A stretch of 64,000 nt of DNA from Cryobacterium roopkundense (lineage in GTDB: Bacteria > Actinomycetota > Actinomycetes > Actinomycetales > Microbacteriaceae): positions 1,674,001-1,738,000 of the forward strand of contig NZ_JACHBQ010000001.1 in the NCBI RefSeq assembly GCF_014200405.1, given 5' to 3'. Below are positions 1-9,067 of this stretch, piece after piece (within the stretch, counting starts at the first letter, position 1; every line of letters starts with the position of its first letter). The notes under the pieces are model-generated. The model was not told the origin of the DNA. It worked only from the letters and a program-made list of their open reading frames with translations, and made no database searches. The translations under genes were made by a program, and so were the position numbers.

Positions 1-289
1 TGCTTGATCAGGGGTTTTCTTCCTCAAAAATCGCCGAGATTTGATGATTTTTGGGTATGTTTTGGAGTCAATTCTTTGGGGAATCCAAAGAAGTGCCGCC
101 TGACCAGCACGTCTTCGGGTCTTCTGTAGGGACGGATTTGATGTTTTTGGTTCGTTTATGGGTTCAAGTCTCAGTTCGTTGAAAATACTGGACTTGATCA
201 AGTTTTTTCCTCCAATTTAGGGGAGCGTGGTTCACTGCCGATGACGTTTATCCACCGTCTATTCATAAAAGTGGTCCATTTCGGCCTTT
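1..289. other. Gene-free, AT-richer left edge
   Basis: No convincing coding sequence is visible here. The stretch is AT-richer than its surroundings and contains a TTGATCAAG-centred motif near 195-205. A similar motif occurs in the AT-rich stretch before the tyrosine recombinase (near 47850), which hints that both are remnants of the same kind of mobile DNA. No promoter can be assigned with confidence. Confidence 0.4.
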
Positions 290-547
290 TCTTGCGTGAC
301 TGCAAAATCGCGTTCGGTTGGTCTGGGTCCACCTCGAGCAGCTTCGGGTCGTTGAGACTTGAAAGGTTCTCCGTTCACTCGTGAGCTCACCAGGCATCGG
401 TTGAACCTGGAACGAACGTTGTGGTTCCAGAAGGACCAGAGTGGAGGCTTGCCTTCACTTGAGCGGTGAACTGCAGGGGTAATGCTGACGGGATTCTCGC
501 AGGAATCGCGGGGGAGAGGACGATTGCAGGCGTGCTGGAACCTCAGG
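290..547 (+). repeat. Dispersed repeat R2, copy a (left part, split by IS21)
   Basis: This segment is similar to 29155-29400 and 38340-38600. All share a diverged core with landmarks CTCGTGAGCTCACCAGGCAT near the start and CGCGGGGGAGAGGACGA near the end. The R2a unit is cut at 547 by the IS21 element and appears to resume at 3187, where CTCAGG is duplicated. Its identity is unknown. It has no coding potential of its own that I can recognise, and may be the decayed end of a larger mobile element. Confidence 0.6.
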
Positions 548-705
548 TGTGTTTTGTCAACTTGAAGCCGGCCATTTGAGCGATTAAAAACCTGCCAGTG
601 CGGCGTGGTTTCCGGCCAGTTGAGCACGGTGGTCAGAATGGCCGGTTTTCGGCGTCGTTCCAGCATTCTCGGCCAGCGCGGCCGTCGGCTGGGGTGGTGC
701 GGGGG

Positions 706-1437
706 TTATTTCATGAGGGCGTGTTTAACTCGGTAGGACTCGCCACGAAATTGCAGGAGCCGGCCGTGGTGCACGATGCGGTCGATGACGGCAGCGGCCA
801 TGTTGTCGTCGCCGAACACGGTTCCCCAGCGGGAGAATTCCAAATTTGTGGTTATGGCCAGGCTTCTTTTTTCATAACCGTCCGCAATGACCTGGAACAG
901 GAGCCGGGCGCCTTCGGTATCGATTGGTAAGTAGCCAAATTCGTCAATCACCACGAGCCGATTTTTGGCTATGGAGGCCAGCTCCCGATCGAGGCGCCCT
1001 TCGTCTTTGGCGCGGCGCAGCTGCATCACCAGCGACGAGGTGGTGAAGAAACGTGCCGGGATTCCCTCGCGGCAGGCGGCGGCGACCAGCGCGCTGGCGA
1101 GGTGGGTTTTCCCGGTGCCGACGTCACCGTAGAAGACAAGGTCCTCGGCCCGGTCGATGAAATCCAGCGAGGTCAGCTCGTCACGGCCGTAGTCCTCGGG
1201 GAACTTCACGCTCGAGTAGTCAAAACCCGTGAGTGACTTCAACGCCGGCAACCGGGCCGCTGTCAGCAGTCGTTGGCGGCGAGATGCTTGGCGGGATTCG
1301 TGCTCGGCCGTGAGCATTCCGTGCAGGTATTCGCGTTGCTTCGGGGTGCCTTTCTCGGCCCACTCGGCCAGCACGGTATTGGTCAGGGAGGCCTGCCGGC
1401 CGGTCTCGATGATGTTTTGAACGGTGATCAGGCTCAT
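706..1437 (-). CDS. istB: IS21 IstB transposition helper ATPase
   Basis: This 243-aa AAA+ ATPase assists the IstA transposase in target selection and strand transfer, as known for IS21. A Walker A motif (GDVGTGKTHLA, around residue 105) and a Walker B motif (LVVIDEFGYL) are both present. The C-terminus carries the IstB signature AVIDRIVHHGRLLQFRGESY. The ATG overlaps the istA stop as ATGA, so translation is probably coupled. The protein is full length for the family and nearly identical to the second copy at 49259-49990. Confidence 0.95.
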   Translation of the reverse strand: MSLITVQNIIETGRQASLTNTVLAEWAEKGTPKQREYLHGMLTAEHESRQASRRQRLLTAARLPALKSLTGFDYSSVKFPEDYGRDELTSLDFIDRAEDLVFYGDVGTGKTHLASALVAAACREGIPARFFTTSSLVMQLRRAKDEGRLDRELASIAKNRLVVIDEFGYLPIDTEGARLLFQVIADGYEKRSLAITTNLEFSRWGTVFGDDNMAAAVIDRIVHHGRLLQFRGESYRVKHALMK

Positions 1438-2927
1438 GCGATCTCTCCTGTCAGCGTGTTCACGGTGGTGAAGGCGTCGGCGGTGAAGATGTCATAAACG
1501 CTAAGGTCCACGTTCTCCGCCGCCGGGGCCGTGCCGTCGGCGAGGCGCCGGGCGAGCATGCTCAGCGCGGCGATATCGGGGGTGTCCCCACGCTGGATCA
1601 GCATGTCGGCGGCGCCGATTGCGGCGTCGAAACCGGCCGAACCGCTGGCGGCATCCACGGCGCTGAGGAGTCGCCGCCGGTTGGTGGCGGTGGCCGTATC
1701 GAGCCACTGCCGCACCGGATCTGGGACCAGGGGGCGCAGTTGGGAGTGACCCCAAGCGCCGGGCTTGGTCACCAGCAACGGCAGCAGCGACGCGGGTTCG
1801 AAGATCGTCTCGGTCTGTCGTCCGAACGCCCGAGGGAATGACCGCACCGGCGTGGCCTGCTCATCGAGGATCTCGACCACATCGTGTCGTAACCCCACTG
1901 TCAGGGTGCGGCTATGGAAGGAAGACCCGGCCGCATAGGTGTTCCCGTCGATGAGGAGGTTCCCGGTCTTGTCGGCGGTGCGGGACTCATAACGCACCGG
2001 GTCAAACCCGACCCCGGGCAGCGCGAGACTCGCGGCGACGTCCTGGGTAAAGAGCTCACCCACGGGCAGGCCCTTGCGATAGTGCACCGTCGAAGCCAAC
2101 GCCAGGCACCGCGCCAACAACACGTCGTTGAGGCCCTGCAACGTGGCCGCCTCCGGCTCGGGGACCATCAGGTTCCGGCGGAGGAACCCGACCGCGTTCT
2201 CCACGTTGCCTTTCTCATTGCCGGAGTACGGGTTGCAGTACCGAGACTCCGAGCGGTAATGCAGTTTGAATGCGCTGAACAGTTTCGTCTCGACGACCTT
2301 GGCCCCCACTCTCCGCCCGATCCCGGTCGCGTTGTCAAAGACCAAGTGCCGAGGTGCCGCACCGATGTGATCAAACACAGTCCGCAGGCCGTGGCAGACA
2401 CACTCGGATGTTTCGCCCCGGTAAGCCTGCACGAAGCGCATGTTCGAGAACGGGAACGTGACGACGAAGATATGTAGGACCTGCCGGACCCCCGCGATGA
2501 TGGCCTCGGCCTGCCCAAAATCGACCTGCGCCGTGCCGGCCGGCCAGACCAGTTCGGTGAATCCCTCCCCGGCCTGGCGGTGGCGGGTCTTCCATTTAGC
2601 GACGAAGCGTTGCACCGGCGAATAACTGCCGAAGTAGCCCTGCTCGACGACGAGGCGGTCAAAGACGCGCTTGGCCGTGTGGCGTTGCTTGCGCGGCCGG
2701 CGCTGGTCCTCGCCCAACCACAACTCAATGGTGTCTTCGAACCCTGTCAACACCGACCCGGCCGGCCGAGGCACCGGCGACGGTGGCTTGGGCGAGTAGT
2801 CCAGCTGGCCGGTGTATTTCGTTACCGCGTCGCGGCTGACGCCCAGTCGGCGGGCGATCTCTCGGCCCGCGATTCCGTGGGAGTCGAGAGTTCTGATATT
2901 TTCTTGCACGGACATGGGTACCGTCAT
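1434..2927 (-). CDS. istA: IS21 IstA transposase (DDE integrase)
   Basis: This is a 497-aa transposase. The N-terminus has a helix-turn-helix (residues about 8-38, with GIAGREIARRLGVSRDAV), followed by an rve-type DDE catalytic core. The first Asp is D136 in QVDFGQ, the second is in VFDNATG, and the Glu is in NEKGNVENAVGF. A Mu-like beta-barrel C-terminal region follows. The gene lies directly upstream of istB with a 4-nt overlap. Unlike its relative at 49987-51482, the reading frame is continuous to the end, so this copy is the likely source of active transposase. The start was chosen at the ATG of MTVPMSVQEN, which matches the other copy. Confidence 0.95.
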   Translation of the reverse strand: MTVPMSVQENIRTLDSHGIAGREIARRLGVSRDAVTKYTGQLDYSPKPPSPVPRPAGSVLTGFEDTIELWLGEDQRRPRKQRHTAKRVFDRLVVEQGYFGSYSPVQRFVAKWKTRHRQAGEGFTELVWPAGTAQVDFGQAEAIIAGVRQVLHIFVVTFPFSNMRFVQAYRGETSECVCHGLRTVFDHIGAAPRHLVFDNATGIGRRVGAKVVETKLFSAFKLHYRSESRYCNPYSGNEKGNVENAVGFLRRNLMVPEPEAATLQGLNDVLLARCLALASTVHYRKGLPVGELFTQDVAASLALPGVGFDPVRYESRTADKTGNLLIDGNTYAAGSSFHSRTLTVGLRHDVVEILDEQATPVRSFPRAFGRQTETIFEPASLLPLLVTKPGAWGHSQLRPLVPDPVRQWLDTATATNRRRLLSAVDAASGSAGFDAAIGAADMLIQRGDTPDIAALSMLARRLADGTAPAAENVDLSVYDIFTADAFTTVNTLTGEIA

Positions 2928-3186
2928 CTGCTTTCTGTTCCTTCCGGCGCGACCGCTTGGCAGTAGCTACGCCGTAAGGAACATATCTGGGGTGGCGGGC
3001 CCATGTCTCCGCGCACGGGAGAAGGGCCTCGGCCACCGGTGATCACTGTCTCGGCGCATTCCCCAAACCAACGTCTTGGCGGGGAATTGCCTGGCCTGAT
3101 TCTTAGCGCTCTTTTGGCAGGAAACCAGCCGCTAACTTGGCAGGATTCCAGCGCCGAAACGGCCTACAAAGAGTTGATCACACACA

Positions 3187-3513
3187 CTCAGGCGTGCTGG
3201 ACCTGGTTCGGTGCTGCCTCCCCCGTTTTCTGGCTGGGGCGTGTCGCCTATCTCCGAGGGCCATTCAAGGTCCAGCATTGCCGGAATTTGCGTGCGTCCA
3301 AGTGCTTGCCAGGCTGTACTGACTTTTGCGTATAAGGGAGGTCAGCGGGATTCTCTGCGCGACAGGGTAAACGCGACTCACCTGTCCACGTTGGCCACCA
3401 GGCACAGTCTCCGTGGGGCCATTCCCCTATGAGGTCCCCCTGCGACACGGCGTCCGCGAACTCGGCCTCCGGGTGCTGTGGCCTAAATCTGTTTCGTTCG
3501 AGGTCCGTTCAAG
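3187..3513 (+). repeat. R2a tail, R3 repeat and R1 copy A
   Basis: This gene-free stretch is built of repeat debris. Positions 3187-3320 look like the continuation of repeat R2a. Positions 3339-3425 hold R3 (GGTCAGCGGGATTCTCTGCG followed by ACAGGGTAAACGCGACTC), which recurs at 29536-29640 and, inverted and partial, at 51745-51765. Positions 3433-3496 hold the first, most diverged copy of R1 (TGCGACACGGCGTCCGCG ... GGCCTAAATCTGTTTCG). No gene is visible. Confidence 0.55.
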
Positions 3514-3648
3514 ATGACGCCGGCCAAGATTCGTCTGGCCATAGCCGCCGTGGGCCGGTCGGAGACGAAGGTCGGTGAACTTTGCGAGGAGCTTGGGATC
3601 ACCCGGCAGACGCTGTACCGCCATGTCTCACCGGCGGGGGGACCCGCG
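3514..3648 (+). pseudogene. Serine recombinase (resolvase/invertase) C-terminal remnant
   Basis: About 45 codons encode the end of a Hin/resolvase-type serine recombinase: MTPAKIRLAIAAVGRSETKV followed by a helix-turn-helix, GELCEELGITRQTLYRHVSP. In the family this helix-turn-helix is the DNA-binding C-terminus. The N-terminal catalytic domain with its serine is missing, and R1 copy A lies where it should be. The reading frame then runs on without family similarity to 3810. I interpret it as a non-functional fragment. Confidence 0.7.
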
Positions 3649-3817
3649 GCCCGATGGGGCGAGACTACTTTCCAAGAAATAGAACCCCGTCCGCGGGTCG
3701 GGCTATTGGATATGAGAATCGCTACCCCGTGCCATGTGCTTGAGGGTGGCCAGATTACGAGGTGTTTTCGCTCGACCAGGCAGGCTGAAGATCTCACATT
3801 TATGTCTTGATTCCAGT

Positions 3818-3940
3818 GGGAGATAGTCGTATATTTTGATTGTTTAGATCAGTCAGGGCGCCCTACACGGTGTGGCTGACCTCCCTTAGATCAGCTTGCG
3901 GCCCCTGCAGGCTGATCTAGTGGGTTAATGGCTCACTTCA
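3818..3940 (+). repeat. Dispersed repeat R4, copy 1
   Basis: Starts with GTCGTATATTTTGATTGTTT and continues with several GATCAG words and a CCTGCAGGCTGATC block. A diverged second copy lies at 63500-63620 (GTCGTATATTCTTCTTGTTC ... CCTGCAGGTCAGGCTGATCC). It sits just before the PAS-GGDEF-EAL gene, so it may also contain that gene's promoter. That is an inference from position only. Confidence 0.45.
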
Positions 3941-4019
3941 TGCGAAACACACTTTCCAGATCCAAACGGTGATCGTCCACCGATTTCCCTGCGGTTGATG
4001 CGCAACGTGGCTCTAGCCG

Positions 4020-4349
4020 ATGTGGATTGAGGATCAGATGGCTTCAAGGACACGCAAGTTCGAGAGTCTCTTCGAATCGGCGCCATACGCGTTGGCGGGA
4101 ACGGACCACGCGGGTGTCATTTGGTTTGTCAATCACCAGACGGAGTCGCTGTTCGGCTACGACCGTGCCGAGCTCGTCGGTCGGTCCATTCAGATGCTGC
4201 TACCTGAGTATGTTCCGGCGGTCCGTGGCGGCCATTCGAACGAATCCATTGCCGATCCAACTAGTCGGACTATGATGCGGGGGCTGAAGGGGCGGAAGCA
4301 AGACGGGAGCGAGATTCCGGTCGGTATCAGTTTGTCTGCCTTAGCCTGA
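4020..4349 (+). pseudogene. 5' fragment of PAS-GGDEF-EAL gene, cut by IS1380
   Basis: About 108 codons encode a PAS sensor domain (ESLFESAPYALAGTDHAGVI, then FGYDRAELVGRSIQMLLPE, then RKQDGSEIPVGISLSAL). The frame stops inside the IS1380 end. If the IS and one CTTAG duplicate are removed, the frame joins exactly to 6003 onward, giving ...GISLSALDTGDVLMMITAAS..., a normal PAS C-terminus. So this and 6020-8776 were one gene of roughly 1,030 codons. The fragment could still be translated as a lone PAS domain, but has no output module. Confidence 0.85.
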
Positions 4350-5997
4350 ATCCACCGATCGGGATCGAGATCTGACGGCGCGTTAAACCGAGAATGCCCA
4401 TCTGATCAGGTAAATTAGGACTTGTCAAGAGTTCAGATTTACCAACCAGAGGAGCATCTCGTAGATGCAAGTTTCCCACACCAACCGCGCCGTTTCTGCA
4501 TCATTCACCGACCCGAATCTCGTGTCGTCGGCGGGCTTGGTCCCGATCATGAAATTAGCCGCCCGTGCGGGGTTGGCGACCTTGGCCGATCAGTGGCTGA
4601 GCGTCCCCACCGACAAGGGCGCCAACGCCGGTCTGAAAGTCACGTCTCTGGTCGGCGGCATGGTCGCCGGCGCGGACTCCATCGACGACCTCGCCATTCT
4701 TCGTCACGGCGGCATGCGGAAAATCTTCAGCAACTGCTACGCGCCGTCAACGTTGGGGTCGTTTCTGCGCGCGTTCACGTTCGGTCACGTCCGGCAGCTC
4801 GACGCCGTCGCTTCCCGCTTCGTGCGGGGCCTGGCCGCGGAAACTCCGTTGCTCGTGCACGACACCGACGGCTACATGTTCCTCGACGTCGACGACACCA
4901 TCATCGAAGTTCACGGCCACCAGAAGGAAGGCTCCGGCTACGGGTACTCCGGGGTGCGCGGCCTCAACGCGATCCTCGCGACAGTCAAGACGGACGTATC
5001 GGCGCCGATCATCATCGGCCAGCGACTCCGGCGCGGTGCCTGCGGATCACCGCGCGGCGCGGCCCGTCTGATCCGTGACGCCCTCGCCACGATCAAACGG
5101 CTCCGCGGAGCGGGAAAAGCACGCGTGCTCTTTCGTGCCGACTCAGCGTTCTACGGGCACGCCTCCATCAGCGCAGCCCTCAAAGCCGGCGCCGACGTTT
5201 CGGTCACTGCCCGGATGGACCCCGCCATCAAACGAGCGATCGGAACGATCCCCGGCGCTGCCTGGACCGCAATTGAATACACCAACGCCATCTATGACGA
5301 AGGCAGCAAAACATGGATCAGTAACGCCGAAGTCGCCGAGGTCCCGTTCACCGCGTTCACCTCGCGCAAGAAGAGCGAGCACATCACCGGGCGCTTGGCC
5401 GTGCGGCGGATCCCGGAACTGAACAAGAAAAACCTCGACCAGCCAACCCTGTTCGACACCCACCGATTCCACGCCTTTTTCACCACCAGCACCCTCGACA
5501 CCGTCACCGCCGACAAAACCCACCGCGCCCACGCGGCGATCGAGCTCGTGAATTCCGACCTCAAAAGCAGCGCCCTGGCGCACCTACCCTCCGGTGTATT
5601 CACCGCCAACGCCGCCTGGCTGGTCATGGCCGTCATGGCGTTTAACCTCACCCGCGCCGCCGCGACGATCGCGGGAAACGGTCTCAGCCGATCGACCACC
5701 GCAACGATCCGCCGGAAACTTGTCAGCGTCCCCGCACGAATCTCAACCTCGGCGCGGCGCGTGACATTGCACCTGCCCGAACACTGGCCTTGGGAGAAAC
5801 CCTGGACGGCCCTGTTCACAAAGAACTTCCGGCCCCAACAACCCGCCCCCACCTGACCAACCAGCCGACACCGACATCAACAGGAGCACCAGTGGAACAC
5901 CCGGGCCGCGAGACCCGGACCACAACCACGCCCGAAACTCCGAAAGCTCGCCGAAACAAAATCAGGATCCGATCAGAGGTCGACCGGTGGATTCAGG
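4345..5997 (+). mobile_element. IS1380-family insertion sequence, copy 1
   Basis: A 1,653-bp element with terminal inverted repeats CCTGAATCCACCG... and ...CGGTGGATTCAGG. It is flanked by a perfect 5-bp duplication, CTTAG, at 4340-4344 and 5998-6002; 5-bp duplications are known for IS1380-family elements such as ISEcp1. The left end carries a block conserved in all three copies of the window (GGCGCGTTAAACCGAGAATG). One transposase gene fills the centre. The insertion broke a multi-PAS GGDEF-EAL gene. Confidence 0.93.
4465..5856 (+). CDS. IS1380-family transposase
   Basis: This 463-aa DDE transposase is full length for the IS1380 family. Likely catalytic acidic positions are visible in LDVDDTIIEVHGHQKEGSGY, in LFRADSAFYGH, and in a later AAIELVNSDLKSSALAHLPS block. 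The C-terminus is the family's AAWLVMAVMAFNLTRAA region. The ATG is preceded by GAGGAGCATCTCGTAG. It differs at many residues from the copies at 21658 and 38971, so these are related elements and not recent identical copies. Confidence 0.95.
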   Translation: MQVSHTNRAVSASFTDPNLVSSAGLVPIMKLAARAGLATLADQWLSVPTDKGANAGLKVTSLVGGMVAGADSIDDLAILRHGGMRKIFSNCYAPSTLGSFLRAFTFGHVRQLDAVASRFVRGLAAETPLLVHDTDGYMFLDVDDTIIEVHGHQKEGSGYGYSGVRGLNAILATVKTDVSAPIIIGQRLRRGACGSPRGAARLIRDALATIKRLRGAGKARVLFRADSAFYGHASISAALKAGADVSVTARMDPAIKRAIGTIPGAAWTAIEYTNAIYDEGSKTWISNAEVAEVPFTAFTSRKKSEHITGRLAVRRIPELNKKNLDQPTLFDTHRFHAFFTTSTLDTVTADKTHRAHAAIELVNSDLKSSALAHLPSGVFTANAAWLVMAVMAFNLTRAAATIAGNGLSRSTTATIRRKLVSVPARISTSARRVTLHLPEHWPWEKPWTALFTKNFRPQQPAPT

Positions 5998-6019
5998 CTT
6001 AGATACGGGAGATGTCTTG

Positions 6020-8776
6020 ATGATGATCACGGCTGCGTCCCCGGTAAACGCGGGCCCGGATGCGCTTGAGAAGTCCCAGCTTCTGGCAGCGATCATTGAG
6101 AACGCGAACGATGCCATCATCGCCAAGACTCTGGACGGCATCATCACAAGCTGGAATCCGGCAGCCGAGAGAATGTACGGCTATGCCAGCGGCGAGATCG
6201 TGGGCACGTCCGTCGAACGGCTGAGCCCGCAGGACCAGACCGGTGAGATCACCTCCGTCCTGGCTCAGGTCAAGGCGGGCGAGTACTGTGACGGATTTGA
6301 GACCCTCCGCGTCCGCAAAGACGGGACGGTGTTCCCGGCCTCACTCGCTGTGTCTCCCATCCGCAATGCCGACGGCGTCGTCGTTGGCGCATCCACAATC
6401 GCGCGGGATGTGACGTCGGCGAGGCGGGTGTTTGAGGCGGCGCGGTCGATGATTGAGTCGAGTCTGGATTCGTTGGTGGCGATCAGTCCGGAGGGGCTGA
6501 TTACGGATGCGAATGAGGCGACGGTGACGGCGACCGGTATTCCGCGGGTGGAGTTGATCGGCACGGCGTTCTCGGATTGTTTCACGGAGCCGGAGAAGGC
6601 GGAGGCGATTTACGAGCTGGTTTTTGAGAAGGGCATGGCCGTTGATTACCCGTTGACGATGCGTCATCGGGACGGCACGTTGATGGAGGTGTTGTATAAC
6701 GCGTCGGTGTACCGGGACGTTGAAGGCAACGTGCTGGGCGTGTTCGCTGCGGCGCGGGACGTGACAGCGGCGCGGAGGGCGTTCGTGGCGGCCCGGTCGA
6801 TGCTTGAGACGAGTTTGGATTCGTTGGTGGCGATCAGTCCGGAGGGGCTGATCACCGATGCGAATGAGGCAACGGTGAAGGCGATCGGTATTCCGCGGGT
6901 GGAGTTGATCGGGACGGCGTTTTCGGCTTACTTCACCGAACCGGAGAAGGCTGACGCGATTTACCGGCAGGTCTTCGAAAAGCGTATGGGCCTCGGTTAC
7001 CCGTTGACCCTCCGCCACCGGGATGGGACGCTGACCGAGGTGCTGTACAACGCATCGGTGTACCGGGACGCTAGTGGCAACGTGCTCGCCGTGTTCGCGG
7101 CGGCACGTGACGTGACAGCCCTGCGGAGAGCGTTTGAGGCGGCCCGGTCGATGATTGAGTCGAGTCTGGATTCGTTGGTGGCGATCAGTCCGGAGGGGCT
7201 GATCACCGATGCCAATGAGGCGACGGTGACGGCGACGGGCATTCCGCGGGTGGAGTTGATCGGTACGGCGTTCTCGGAGTGCTTCACGGAGCCGCAGAAG
7301 GCTGAGGCGATTTACCAGTTGGTGTTCGAGAAAGGCATGGCCGTTGATTACCCCCTCACGATGCGTCATCGTGATGGGACGTTGATGGAGGTGTTGTATA
7401 ACGCGTCGGTGTACCGGGATGTTGACGGCAACGTTTTGGGTGTGTTCGCCGCGGCACGCGATGTGACCGGGGTGAGGCAGGCGCAGGAGGCCCTGATCTA
7501 CCAGGCCTTCCATGATCCGCTGACCGGTTTGCATAACCGTGCCTGGATTCTGGACATCTTGGACGTCGATCTTCTCGCCGCGAAACGTGTGGGTCATGCG
7601 GTGGGGGCGCTATTCGTGGACCTGGACCACTTCAAGGCCGTCAACGACTCGCTGGGGCACGCGGCCGGCGACGAGGTGCTCACCACGGTGGCGCACCGGA
7701 TCGTGGCGGCCCTGCGCCCCGGGGACAGAGTCGGACGCATCGGCGGAGACGAGTTCGTCATCGTGATCCAGGACGTCCAAGATGTTCAAGATGCGCTGCG
7801 CTGCGCCGAGCGAGTGTCTGCCTCGATCTCGGCCGACATTGAGGTGCGCGGTCATCGAATCATGCCGACCGTGTCCATCGGCATCGCCACGTCGACGCCG
7901 ACGTCAAACTCCGACAGCTTGCTGCGCGACGCGGACTCCGCACTTTTTCGAGCCAAGGCCTCTGGGCGAGCCCGCTGGCACTTCTTCGATAGCGCCATGA
8001 ATGACCAAGCCGTGGCGCGTCGCACCCTCGAAGAAGACCTGCATGAGGGGATCGCTCGCAGCGAATTCGTCGTGTATTACCAGCCCATCGTGGCCCTGAC
8101 CGACGGCCGCGTCGTCGGCCACGAGGCGCTCGTGCGGTGGGCACACCCAAGTCGCGGGCTCCTACGTCCCGGGGACTTCCTCAACGTCGCTGAGGCCACC
8201 GGTCTGATCAAAGGCATCGGCGCGCAGGTACTGCGCCAGGTGTGCGCACTCCTTGCCGAGCGTTCCGACTTGCCGGGACCGGTCAGCGTGAACGTCTCGG
8301 CAGTTGAGCTGGCTGCGCCCGGCTGGCTTGCCAACGTGCAAGCCCTTCTGACTGATCACGGGGTCGACGCGGCACGGATCGTCATCGACGTGAACGAGAC
8401 CGCGGTGCTCAGCCTTACTGAGTCCGCGCGAGACGCGCTGGTGTCCGTGCGAGGCATCGGTGCGGGCATCCACCTGGACGACTTCGGCACCGGGTACTCG
8501 CCTATCTCGGTGTTGCGCCAACTGCCGGTCACCGGGGTCAAGCTCGACCTGCGATTGGTGCAGGAACTCACCGAGAGGGATAGCCCGGCCAATGCCTTCG
8601 CCCAAGGAATGAGCGGGCTGATCACAGGCTTACATCTCACCGGGATCGCGGAGGGGATCGAGACGCAGCTGCAGGCCGACCTCCTGCGCGCTCGGGGATG
8701 GGAATGCGGACAGGGCTACCTCTTCGGCAGACCGGCCCCACTCCCGGCAACGGAGAGAGAACTTCCTGGAAGGTAG
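6020..8776 (+). CDS. Multi-PAS GGDEF-EAL protein, 3' part of the split gene
   Basis: About 918 codons remain of a membrane-free cyclic-di-GMP signalling protein. There is one PAS domain (residues about 10-130), then three nearly identical PAS repeats of 117 aa, then a GGDEF domain and an EAL domain. The GGDEF motif is intact (RIGGDEF) with an inhibitory-site RxxD (RPGD) five residues upstream, so diguanylate cyclase activity is plausible. The EAL domain keeps GHEALVRW, SVNVSA, LDDFGTGYS and AEGIE, so phosphodiesterase activity is also plausible. Domain order and motifs are seen; activity is inferred. The original start is at 4020, beyond the IS1380 insertion. A GGGAG at 6007-6011 sits 8 nt before the ATG at 6020, so a shortened protein may still be made. 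A GTG at 5987, inside the IS end, is in frame and could also serve. Confidence 0.85.
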   Translation: MMITAASPVNAGPDALEKSQLLAAIIENANDAIIAKTLDGIITSWNPAAERMYGYASGEIVGTSVERLSPQDQTGEITSVLAQVKAGEYCDGFETLRVRKDGTVFPASLAVSPIRNADGVVVGASTIARDVTSARRVFEAARSMIESSLDSLVAISPEGLITDANEATVTATGIPRVELIGTAFSDCFTEPEKAEAIYELVFEKGMAVDYPLTMRHRDGTLMEVLYNASVYRDVEGNVLGVFAAARDVTAARRAFVAARSMLETSLDSLVAISPEGLITDANEATVKAIGIPRVELIGTAFSAYFTEPEKADAIYRQVFEKRMGLGYPLTLRHRDGTLTEVLYNASVYRDASGNVLAVFAAARDVTALRRAFEAARSMIESSLDSLVAISPEGLITDANEATVTATGIPRVELIGTAFSECFTEPQKAEAIYQLVFEKGMAVDYPLTMRHRDGTLMEVLYNASVYRDVDGNVLGVFAAARDVTGVRQAQEALIYQAFHDPLTGLHNRAWILDILDVDLLAAKRVGHAVGALFVDLDHFKAVNDSLGHAAGDEVLTTVAHRIVAALRPGDRVGRIGGDEFVIVIQDVQDVQDALRCAERVSASISADIEVRGHRIMPTVSIGIATSTPTSNSDSLLRDADSALFRAKASGRARWHFFDSAMNDQAVARRTLEEDLHEGIARSEFVVYYQPIVALTDGRVVGHEALVRWAHPSRGLLRPGDFLNVAEATGLIKGIGAQVLRQVCALLAERSDLPGPVSVNVSAVELAAPGWLANVQALLTDHGVDAARIVIDVNETAVLSLTESARDALVSVRGIGAGIHLDDFGTGYSPISVLRQLPVTGVKLDLRLVQELTERDSPANAFAQGMSGLITGLHLTGIAEGIETQLQADLLRARGWECGQGYLFGRPAPLPATERELPGR
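6424..7482 (+). repeat. Three tandem 351-bp repeats encoding PAS domains
   Basis: Three consecutive coding units of 351 bp (117 aa) each begin near AARSM(I/L)E(S/T)SLDSLVAIS and end near VFAAARDVT. The equivalent ATG codons are at 6449, 6800 and 7151. Units 1 and 3 are closer to each other than to unit 2, in DNA as well as protein (for example VTATGIPRVE in 1 and 3, VKAIGIPRVE in 2). This pattern suggests recent duplication with gene conversion. Such arrays can expand or contract by recombination. Confidence 0.9.
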
Positions 8777-8961
8777 GGCGAGTCTGTCCTAGGGGAGCGA
8801 GCAAGAATCGCGAGCCTGCTTGCTGTGCAGGCGACGGGGCCACGTCAGTTTCTAAGTTATGCGTCTCGGATTATTCGAACGAGTTGCACTGTTTTGCTCG
8901 AAGTCCGCCAATCAGGCAAGGCAAAGCGTGTTCAGTTATCAAGTCACCGGCGTCCCGTAGC

Positions 8962-9040
8962 GGGTTCCCCTCCGAAACAACGTCGGCGAAGTCGGCCGCC
9001 AGGTAGTTTGGCCCCAGATCTGTCGCGCTCGACGTCCGGC
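8962..9040 (+). repeat. Dispersed repeat R1, copy B
   Basis: Reads GGTTCCCCTCCGAAACAACG, then GTCGGCCGCCAGGTAG and TTGGCCCCAGATCTGTCGCG. It lies in the ~290-bp gap after the GGDEF-EAL gene, in which no gene is visible. This copy belongs to the subtype with the GGCCGCC...TTTGGCCCCAGATCTG core, together with copies C, D and F. Confidence 0.75.
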
Positions 9041-9067
9041 ATGCGACGCACCACCGGCCATGGCTTG

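Larger units (their letters stand above)
548..3186 (-). mobile_element. IS21-family insertion sequence, copy 1
   Basis: The element carries istA and istB read right to left with an ATGA overlap. Its ends match as imperfect inverted repeats: the left end reads TGTGTTTTGTCAACTTGAAG and the right end, on the other strand, reads TGTGTGTGATCAACTCTTTG. The flanks show a 6-bp direct repeat, CTCAGG, at 542-547 and 3187-3192, which fits the 4-8 bp duplication known for IS21 elements. Both genes are open, so the copy looks intact and potentially mobile. It inserted into dispersed repeat R2a. Near the istB-side end there are internal subterminal repeats of a GCCGGCCATTTGAGC-like motif, typical of IS21 ends. 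Confidence 0.92.

Noticed and set aside
6341..7597. A 418-codon open frame on the minus strand across the PAS repeats
   Set aside because: It is the reverse reading of GC-rich repeated coding DNA. It repeats in step with the PAS units, is rich in Arg/His/Pro and resembles no family.
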